Assembly (NCBI RefSeq): GCF_042665195.1
Contig: NZ_JBHTBW010000065.1
Location: 1 to 19,272 of the forward strand
Origin: Laceyella putida
Lineage (GTDB): Bacteria > Bacillota > Bacilli > Thermoactinomycetales > Thermoactinomycetaceae
Reading direction: 5' to 3'
Length of the DNA: 19,272 nt
Positions 14,411 to 19,272 of this stretch are shown here, one piece after another (the first letter of the stretch is position 1; the number at the start of each line of letters is the position of its first letter). A program made the translations under genes and the position numbers. The notes beneath the pieces were generated by a model. The model saw nothing but the letters and a program-made list of their open reading frames with translations. It made no database searches and was not told where the DNA came from.

Positions 14411-14692
14411 ATGGATCAGCAAAAAAAATACCTCATCGGCATTATTCTAAAGATGGTAAAAGAGATCTATCATAAGACCAGTCAATTGGAAACGCTGTTT
14501 AAATCAAACAGTATACATATCTTATCCCGTGATTTCGACCCATTCAATGAATTGCTGAAGACATTAGAACTGCCTGAAGACAAAAACACGCTTTTCCTTG
14601 AACTCGTACAATTGTATTTAGAAAACCAAATGACGTTGAATGAATTGCTTCTTGAGTTTGAAAACCAAGTGAATTCCTTACAAAAGGCATAA
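14411..14692 (+). CDS. Unrecognised 93-aa helical protein
   Basis: I do not recognise this protein. It is clearly a gene: an extended -10 promoter, AAAGGGAG five bases before the ATG, and a perfect 13-bp terminator directly after the stop. The sequence is rich in Leu, Glu, Lys, Asn and Gln and has no Gly-rich, Cys or membrane segments. Amphipathic helical stretches run over most of its length (YLIGIILKMVKEIYHKTSQL near the N-terminus; LFLELVQLYLENQMTLNELL in the second half). It is cytosolic and could be a small dimerising or partner-binding protein. It stands alone between divergent and convergent neighbours. Confidence 0.7.
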   Translation: MDQQKKYLIGIILKMVKEIYHKTSQLETLFKSNSIHILSRDFDPFNELLKTLELPEDKNTLFLELVQLYLENQMTLNELLLEFENQVNSLQKA

Positions 14693-14724
14693 AAAACGGA
14701 CTCCACCGCACTGGAGTCCGTTTT
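14693..14724. terminator. Bidirectional terminator after the 93-aa gene
   Basis: A perfect 13-bp stem (14693-14705 with 14712-14724) closes the 6-base loop CCGCAC. It is preceded by an A-run and ends in TTTT, so it can stop the 93-aa transcript (plus) and the DUF1802 transcript (minus). Confidence 0.85.
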
Positions 14725-14773
14725 GATTTCCAAGCATTTTCGATTCTTTAACACGGGATATTGAAACCGATTT

Positions 14774-15364
14774 CTAAGCCTGCGCCAAGGTTGATTTGAT
14801 CGCTTCCACTTCCGCCATGAACTCCGCATCGGTTAAGACAGGAGATCCCTTTAGGCCGCTCAGTTCCACCGGCATCTGATGCCAAGACTTGCATCCCAGG
14901 TACTCATCGCGAATGGGGATTTCCAATGGTTGCTCAAGCTTGTATACCCGTAACAGCAATACATGCAAGGGAAGTTTTTTCTTCCATTTCAACCGTTCCG
15001 CCGCAAACCGATTTGTCCAGATATGATGAGGAGCCAAGCGAAACAAAGCCTCTTCCTCCATCACTTCGATGTCTTCATGCAATACGGCAAAGTATTTAAT
15101 GGTCGTCGTTTGTTTCCCTGGTGACCATAAGCTTCGGGTTTTGGCTATTTCCCCTTGATATTCCGGTTTCAACAGTTCTTCTTTCTGATGCTCATACGCG
15201 GGATACAAGAAAAACCGTTCGCTTTGCACAGCAAAGTGACGCGTTTCTTCCGCAATGCCGCCTTTGCGCATGACGAGAATTTGCTTGCCCGTTCCCAATG
15301 CCTCCACAGCGACCGCCCAGTCTTTCAACCCCATCGTGGTATCCGCTTTGATCCATGCCGACAT
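14774..15364 (-). CDS. DUF1802 family protein
   Basis: The 196-aa protein resembles DUF1802, a family of unknown function. It opens GLKDWAVAVEALGTGKQILVMRKGGIAEE, the usual family start, followed by FFLYPAYEHQKEELLKPEY and a beta-rich core. The C-terminal part contains HHIWTNRFAAERLKWKKKLPLHVLLLRVYKL. I chose the ATG at 15364: AAAGGGGG lies eight bases upstream. An ATG seven codons earlier (15385) overlaps the preceding stop as ATGA but has no ribosome binding site. It is second in an operon with a TPR-like gene, and a bidirectional terminator lies downstream. It is predicted cytosolic. DNA-binding or nuclease-related roles have no support here. Confidence 0.8.
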   Translation of the reverse strand: MSAWIKADTTMGLKDWAVAVEALGTGKQILVMRKGGIAEETRHFAVQSERFFLYPAYEHQKEELLKPEYQGEIAKTRSLWSPGKQTTTIKYFAVLHEDIEVMEEEALFRLAPHHIWTNRFAAERLKWKKKLPLHVLLLRVYKLEQPLEIPIRDEYLGCKSWHQMPVELSGLKGSPVLTDAEFMAEVEAIKSTLAQA

Positions 15365-15381
15365 TCTCCGTTCCCCCTTTG

Positions 15382-16077
15382 TCATTCCCCATCGCGATAC
15401 CGAATCGCTTCGGTCAAGACAGTGAAAGCGGCTTCTCCATTCCCTTGTGACCGCAACCGTTCCGCTTCCTCCACCCCAGCCTCATCAACGAAAGACGCGT
15501 ACGGGATCATGGTTTTCGCCTTTTCATAAGCTTGGTCCCACTCTCCCTCCATCGCGTAAAAAAGAGCCCATTGGTGCAAAGCGTAACACAACCCCGGCCC
15601 CACCAGGGCACGCGCATCATGTGGCGGCAACTCATTAAAAGCCTGTGCTTCCCTGGCGCATAATGCGGCGATTCCCTTCAGCGCTTCCCCTTTCATGCCC
15701 GCTTGATACTGGTAATAGGCCAAGTAAGCCTCCAGATGGACGCGGCTCATCATATACCCCATCGACTCTGGATACTCCGCCAAAGCCACGCTCATATGCT
15801 CCGCCGCTCGTTGATAACGCCCATGTTCAGCATCGATCTCAGCCATCTCTACTAAGCTCCGCACATAGGCAAAATGGTGGTTGGCATTCTCCTTCGGGCC
15901 TTCTTGCGCAACCGATTCAAACAAGCGGTAGGCCAGATGCGCCGCACCCGCCCTGAGACATGTAACGGCAATCAACACGCGGTTATTGGGATGATCCACT
16001 TCCAAAAACGTCTCTTTCGGCAATCGCTGGCCGACCAGCTCATATGCTTCTTGTATCATTTCATCGTTTTTCTGCAC
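15382..16077 (-). CDS. TPR-like helical repeat protein
   Basis: The 231-aa protein is made of alpha-helical hairpins like tetratricopeptide repeats. Examples are CLRAGAAHLAYRLFESVAQ, YVRSLVEMAEIDAEHGRYQRAAEHMSVAL, YYQYQAGMKGEALKGI and YEKAKTMIPYASFVDEAGVEEAERL. Such proteins usually bind partners; none is evident other than the downstream DUF1802 product. I chose the GTG at 16077 because GGAGG lies eight bases upstream; the frame is open to a GTG at 16092, which would include that site. It has no signal peptide or membrane segment. A TTGACA promoter inside an inverted repeat lies upstream. Confidence 0.75.
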   Translation of the reverse strand: MQKNDEMIQEAYELVGQRLPKETFLEVDHPNNRVLIAVTCLRAGAAHLAYRLFESVAQEGPKENANHHFAYVRSLVEMAEIDAEHGRYQRAAEHMSVALAEYPESMGYMMSRVHLEAYLAYYQYQAGMKGEALKGIAALCAREAQAFNELPPHDARALVGPGLCYALHQWALFYAMEGEWDQAYEKAKTMIPYASFVDEAGVEEAERLRSQGNGEAAFTVLTEAIRYRDGE

Positions 16078-16118
16078 GTCGCTTTCCTCCACAATCCCAT
16101 GCCAACTCTTTTCTTTTT

Positions 16119-16166
16119 AGGATGCCTGTCCGACTGGATATTGTCAACTCCTGTCCAGGTCGGACA
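16119..16166 (-). promoter_or_regulatory. Promoter with flanking inverted repeat, TPR-DUF1802 operon
   Basis: On the minus strand there is a perfect -35 TTGACA (16142-16147), a 17-bp spacer and a -10 CATCCT (16119-16124), which is poor except at the key A2 and T6 positions. The arms TGTCCGAC (16127-16134) and GTCGGACA (16159-16166) are perfect 8-bp inverted repeats. Their centres are 32 bp apart, about three helix turns, and they flank the -35. CCTGTCC also occurs twice (16125-16131, 16150-16156). This is a likely operator for an unidentified regulator. Confidence 0.45.
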
Positions 16167-16279
16167 AATATTTTCCGTTCTCTCACATAAGATAAGAAAG
16201 AAGTTCCCCGGTAGACGCATGAGGTGAGTCACGTTATCATGGAATAGTTATTTCGACATGGAAAGGATTTTCTACTCAA

Positions 16280-17128
16280 ATGTGGTTTATACTTGCACTA
16301 TTCAGCTCACTCACCTTCGGGTTGGCGGGATTTATGATGAAAATCAGTTCTCATCATAAAGGATCAAACAACTACTTATTGCTCGGCTTATATGTCAGCG
16401 GAGCGCTAGGCTTTCTGTGGTGGATGTTGCAAACCGGTGTGGCTCTGTTCACCTGGCCCATCATTCTGTTTGGGATCATGATCGGTTTTGGTTCCGCAGT
16501 GGGCAACTTGCTGTTTATGAAGGCCCTGGAAGTGGGACCCGCCAGTTTGACCGCACCTTTAACGAATAGCAATATCGTGCTGACCGTCGCCATGTCCATC
16601 CTAATCTATGATGAAGCCATCTCTTGGACCGAAACGATCGGTGTGGTGCTGCTGGTGACGGCCATCTCCTTGTTGCCGATTGATCCCAATGAAAGCTTGC
16701 GCATACGAAACATCGCGTGGTATGGGTTTGTGTTGACGGCGACCCTGCTCTTCTTCTTGCGCAATGGGGGTCTCAAGATTACGGAAGAGCTTCATCTGCC
16801 CAATGCCACCATCTTATTCATCAGCTATGTGGTGGGAATCATCTGGTTTGGGGTAGGGATTCTCCGCGGGGGCCAACCGGAACCGCCGCGGGCGCGTTCC
16901 ATCGGCTGGTGGTGGGGCCTTGGCGCGGGCGTGTTCTCTTTCGCCGGGCTGCAAATCTATTCGATCGCTTTGTCCAAAGGGCCCGCGAGCATCATCGCTC
17001 CCATCTTCGCCACCAACAGCTTGATTGTCGCTCTGTTGTCCATCTTGATTTACCGCGAGCGCCTGTCATTGATGCAAAGTTTCTGTTTAGTCCTGCTTTT
17101 TTCCGGTTTGATCTTCATCCGCATCTGA
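16280..17128 (+). CDS. EamA/DMT-family transporter
   Basis: A 282-aa inner-membrane protein with about ten hydrophobic helices, of the drug/metabolite transporter superfamily; substrates range from amino acids to sugars and cannot be told here. The internal duplication typical of EamA is clear: the segments at residues 80-112 (KALEVGPASLTAPL...ILIYDE) and 229-260 (IALSKGPASIIAPI...ILIYRE) align closely. The ATG is preceded by AAAGGA at a rather long spacing of 12 bases, so expression may be modest. It is first of a close plus-strand cluster; the redoxin gene starts 13 bases after its stop. Confidence 0.88.
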   Translation: MWFILALFSSLTFGLAGFMMKISSHHKGSNNYLLLGLYVSGALGFLWWMLQTGVALFTWPIILFGIMIGFGSAVGNLLFMKALEVGPASLTAPLTNSNIVLTVAMSILIYDEAISWTETIGVVLLVTAISLLPIDPNESLRIRNIAWYGFVLTATLLFFLRNGGLKITEELHLPNATILFISYVVGIIWFGVGILRGGQPEPPRARSIGWWWGLGAGVFSFAGLQIYSIALSKGPASIIAPIFATNSLIVALLSILIYRERLSLMQSFCLVLLFSGLIFIRI

Positions 17129-17141
17129 GGAGGGAACTTCA

Positions 17142-17570
17142 TTGAACAAACCGCTTGCGCCTTCGTTTTTCCTGACCGATCTTCAAGGACGAACACATCG
17201 GCTGAAACAGTATGCCGGCAAAGTGATCTGGTTGGAATTTTGGGTTACTTGGTGCGCCGCTTGCCAAGACACCCTTCCCAAAAAGGAAGTCTTATTTCGC
17301 GCCATCCAACATCCGGATCTTGTTTTCTTAACCATTGATGTCACAGGGAGAGAAGCCAGTCCCGATCGCGTCACCGCCTTTATGGAGCAATTCCCCTTCA
17401 CCTTTCCCGTCCTGCGGGATGAAGGAACCAAGATATACGACGCTTACGGAATCACTTCTGTACCTACCACGGTCTTGATCAATAAACAAGGTGAAATTCA
17501 CGGAATGTATGATGAAACGGTCCCGCTTCCAGAAGTCATCGGTGAAATCGGCACACTGCTCTCTTCCTGA
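17142..17570 (+). CDS. Thiol-disulfide redoxin, TlpA/ResA-like
   Basis: The 142-aa protein has a thioredoxin fold of the AhpC/TSA-TlpA type: APSFFLTDLQGR at the start, active site TWCAACQ (Cys38, Cys41), and the cis-proline in SVPTT (Pro108). The usual CGPC or CEPC is CAAC here. ResA and TlpA are normally exported or lipid/membrane anchored, yet this one begins directly with the fold and has no signal sequence, so it should be cytosolic. The start is TTG with AGGAGG eight bases upstream. It lies 13 bases after the transporter and 23 bases before uppP, suggesting one operon. Its partner protein is unknown. Confidence 0.9.
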   Translation: MNKPLAPSFFLTDLQGRTHRLKQYAGKVIWLEFWVTWCAACQDTLPKKEVLFRAIQHPDLVFLTIDVTGREASPDRVTAFMEQFPFTFPVLRDEGTKIYDAYGITSVPTTVLINKQGEIHGMYDETVPLPEVIGEIGTLLSS

Positions 17571-17593
17571 TGCAAACATAGAGGGGGAGACAA

Positions 17594-18376
17594 ATGGACT
17601 TATTTGAAGCGCTTGTACTGGGCATCGTCCAGGGGTTAACCGAATTTTTGCCGATCAGCAGCACAGGCCACCTTTATCTGGGGCGCCATTTGTTCGGGTT
17701 GGACGAGGCCGGCCTTTTCTTGGATACCATGCTGCATCTGGGCACTTTGCTTGCCGTGATGAGCATTTATTGGCAAGAAATCTTGACCATGATACGTCAC
17801 CCTCTCAGCCGCCTCTCTTTACTGGTCACCGCCGGTACCATTCCAACCGTGGTGATCGGCCTTTTGTTCAAAGATGTATTTGAGAACATTTCAAAAACGG
17901 GCATCACCATTGGGTGGGAGTTTTTGATGACCGGGGTGATTTTGTGGCTGAGCGATCGTATCAAAGATCGCGGATGCAAAGAGCTTGAACAGATCTCTTA
18001 TCAAGATGCGGTGATCATCGGCCTGTTTCAAGGTGCGGCGATTATGCCCGCATTGTCCCGATCGGGCCTGACCATCGCGGCGGCCTTATTTCGACGCATC
18101 CATGCCGGAGCGGCCGCCTATTTCTCTTTTCTGCTCTCCATTCCGTCCATCGCCGGCGCCGTGGTGCTGCAAAGCGGCAAACTGTTCTCAGGCGCCTCGG
18201 AGGCGGTTCCGCTTAGCGCCTTGTTGGTGGGAACGGGTTGCTCCCTTTTGTTTGGCTATCTGGCCGTCAAATGGATGATCCGCTTATTGCAGACGGGATC
18301 ACTCAAATGGTTCGCGATCTATGTATGGATATTGGGCGCCTTCATCTTAGTGGCTCAAGGATTGGGGGTATTTTAA
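17594..18376 (+). CDS. uppP: Undecaprenyl-diphosphatase (bacitracin resistance type)
   Basis: UppP (BacA) removes a phosphate from undecaprenyl diphosphate on the outer face of the membrane, recycling the carrier for peptidoglycan and wall polymers; overexpression gives bacitracin resistance. The 260-aa multi-pass protein has the first signature GLTEFLPISSTGH (residues 14-26, Glu17 included). The second signature is PALSRSG (152-158), with the catalytic Ser/Arg pair; here Ala153 replaces the glycine usual in PGxSRSG. Length is near the family norm (260-275). The ATG has GAGGGGGAG upstream. It is the last gene of the transporter-redoxin-uppP cluster. Confidence 0.94.
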   Translation: MDLFEALVLGIVQGLTEFLPISSTGHLYLGRHLFGLDEAGLFLDTMLHLGTLLAVMSIYWQEILTMIRHPLSRLSLLVTAGTIPTVVIGLLFKDVFENISKTGITIGWEFLMTGVILWLSDRIKDRGCKELEQISYQDAVIIGLFQGAAIMPALSRSGLTIAAALFRRIHAGAAAYFSFLLSIPSIAGAVVLQSGKLFSGASEAVPLSALLVGTGCSLLFGYLAVKWMIRLLQTGSLKWFAIYVWILGAFILVAQGLGVF

Positions 18377-18396
18377 CGAATGTTCACAAAAAACAG

Positions 18397-18425
18397 TTGC
18401 CCTCCCCACCTTCGTCTCTTATAAT
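18397..18425 (+). promoter_or_regulatory. Sigma-A promoter of the 198-aa gene
   Basis: A -35 TTGCCC (18397-18402), exactly 17 bp, and a perfect -10 TATAAT (18420-18425). The predicted start is near 18432, about 45 nt before the ATG at 18477. No terminator is seen between uppP and this promoter, so read-through from uppP is also possible. Confidence 0.65.
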
Positions 18426-18476
18426 AAGGATGCAAGAACGTTTGTTCGATACCTTGTCATGGTAGGGGGCTCGCTG

Positions 18477-19073
18477 ATGAAATACCAAACTGAATCATTA
18501 CTTACTCTCTGCCACCAGCTGTTACCCGAGGACCCAACATTGATCGCCGAGGTGGAGTGGAGCATTCATTCCCCCATTTCTTACTTGTATCATCACCCGA
18601 TGCAGACATTGTGGGGCAGACGGCTAAAACTGCATAAACCGTTAAGTAATCTTCCCTGGTTTGCGTTGCTTCATGGCCTTAAGCAACGCAAACTCATCTT
18701 TCATTTCCACCAACCGCAAGCACAAAAACGGATGGCCTGGGTCATTAAAGAGGGCCGGTTCAATGGAAGTTACGCTTATCAACATGAGCAATGGGATTCG
18801 GAGAAGGATTTGTTCATTCAGCTAGCCAGCCATTATCTGCAATCATTTGATTATGTATTGTGCGAGTTCTCGCCGTCGCCCGATGGCATCACCATGGGCA
18901 TCATTCCTGAAGAAGTGGCGGAGGATTGTATCGCCTTGGCTCATGATTCTGGTTATGGAACCATCACACTCCATTCTGCTATCGATTCTCCCCCTGTTCA
19001 TATGGTCGCCGGGTTCTCCCATATCCCCTCCCTTCCCCTATACCAACATTTCGCCAGCCTGTGGAAAGCATAA
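18477..19073 (+). CDS. Unrecognised 198-aa protein
   Basis: I do not recognise this family. It has its own promoter and AGGGGG seven bases before the ATG at 18477; the frame is open six codons further to 18459 but that would swallow the ribosome binding site. The protein is rich in His, Gln, Trp and Tyr and has no membrane segment or signal peptide. Mixed alpha/beta content is suggested by IAEVEWSIHSPISYLYHHP, KLIFHFHQPQAQKRMAWVI, FDYVLCEFSP and ITMGIIPEEVAEDCIALA. The His residues are not arranged in any catalytic motif I know. Its stop codon lies in the loop of a strong hairpin. Confidence 0.7.
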   Translation: MKYQTESLLTLCHQLLPEDPTLIAEVEWSIHSPISYLYHHPMQTLWGRRLKLHKPLSNLPWFALLHGLKQRKLIFHFHQPQAQKRMAWVIKEGRFNGSYAYQHEQWDSEKDLFIQLASHYLQSFDYVLCEFSPSPDGITMGIIPEEVAEDCIALAHDSGYGTITLHSAIDSPPVHMVAGFSHIPSLPLYQHFASLWKA

Positions 19074-19086
19074 TCCACAGGCTGGC
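19053..19086 (+). terminator. 13-bp hairpin spanning the stop codon of the 198-aa gene
   Basis: The last codons form the arm GCCAGCCTGTGGA, which pairs perfectly with TCCACAGGCTGGC after the stop; the loop AAGCATAA contains the TAA stop. No T-run follows, so it is not a classical terminator. It may protect the transcript end or pause transcription. Confidence 0.55.
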
Positions 19087-19168
19087 TACCTATCGCAAGG
19101 GTAAAAGTCTTAGCATAGACCATCATTTCATGGCCAAAACACTTCACTGACTTAGCTTCGCCAAACAA

Positions 19169-19199
19169 AAAACCTTCAAGCATGCAGCTTGAAGGTTTT
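19169..19199. terminator. Bidirectional intrinsic terminator
   Basis: A perfect 13-bp stem (19169-19181 with 19187-19199) closes the 5-base loop ATGCA. It ends in TTTT on the plus strand and gives six T residues on the minus strand. It should end transcription from the 198-aa gene. Confidence 0.8.
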
Positions 19200-19272
19200 A
19201 ACGTATTCCCTGAAAACTAAAGAGTGAGTAAACCGTGACCTGAGAAAGTGTTCGTTCATTTAGCTCGTAAGA
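19200..19272 (+). other. Window-edge sequence resembling an rRNA leader or spacer
   Basis: Just after the terminator, the string CCTGAAAACTAAAGAG recalls the (T)TTGAAAACTNAA element common in Bacillales rRNA leaders and 16S-23S spacers. No rRNA or tRNA sequence is visible before the window ends, so this is only a hint that an rRNA operon may follow. Confidence 0.2.

Noticed and set aside
15645..15956. Plus-strand Pro/Ser-rich open frame opposite the TPR-like gene
   Set aside because: Antisense to a gene with a clear ribosome binding site and promoter; no start signal of its own.
1..19272. CRISPR arrays, insertion sequences, prophage genes, tRNA genes or a defence island
   Set aside because: No regularly spaced repeats, transposase or integrase motifs, terminal inverted repeats, or cloverleaf tRNA sequences were found on reading both strands. 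The gene content is housekeeping plus small unknowns.

Overview
The window looks like chromosomal DNA from a Gram-positive, low-to-moderate-GC member of the Bacillota, most likely Bacillales. The evidence is the SUF operon in the Bacillus order sufC-sufD-sufS-sufU-sufB with the SufU-type assembly protein, a gntK-gntP gluconate pair, a DarB/CbpB-like CBS protein, strong purine-rich ribosome binding sites, TTG and GTG starts, and many stem-loop terminators. A Thermoactinomycetaceae-like lineage is a guess from gene texture only.

Layout. At 1-2961 (minus) lie gluconate kinase and gluconate permease, driven by a promoter that overlaps a full-consensus CcpA (cre) site, with a terminator at the left edge. 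A Nif3-like metal protein (3288-4202, plus) converges on the SUF operon and shares a bidirectional terminator with it. The five-gene SUF operon fills 4254-9450 (minus). Its upstream region carries a candidate sigma-A promoter, a Fur-like inverted repeat at the expected transcription start, and a leader of about 190 nt with an 8-bp inverted repeat.

The region 9813-14692 is a patchwork of short transcription units: a 67-aa four-cysteine protein, a CPBP membrane protease homologue, an unrecognised 183-aa protein, a DarB-like CBS protein, an AhpD-like protein, a PIG3-type quinone oxidoreductase and an unrecognised 93-aa protein. Most are separated by hairpins.

The region 14774-16077 (minus) holds a TPR-like protein overlapping or abutting a DUF1802 protein. 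Opposite them (plus) runs a tight cluster of an EamA transporter, a cytosolic TlpA/ResA-like redoxin and undecaprenyl-diphosphatase UppP. After that comes an unrecognised 198-aa gene with its own promoter. The last 73 bases contain a short string resembling Bacillales rRNA leaders or spacers.

How the genes work together. SufS releases sulfur from cysteine, SufU accepts it, and the SufB/SufC/SufD scaffold builds Fe-S clusters. GntP imports gluconate and GntK makes 6-phosphogluconate, probably under carbon catabolite repression. UppP recycles the cell-wall lipid carrier. I see no mobile element, CRISPR array, tRNA or defence island. This is mostly ordinary core-genome territory; the items of interest are regulatory sites and four small unrecognised proteins.
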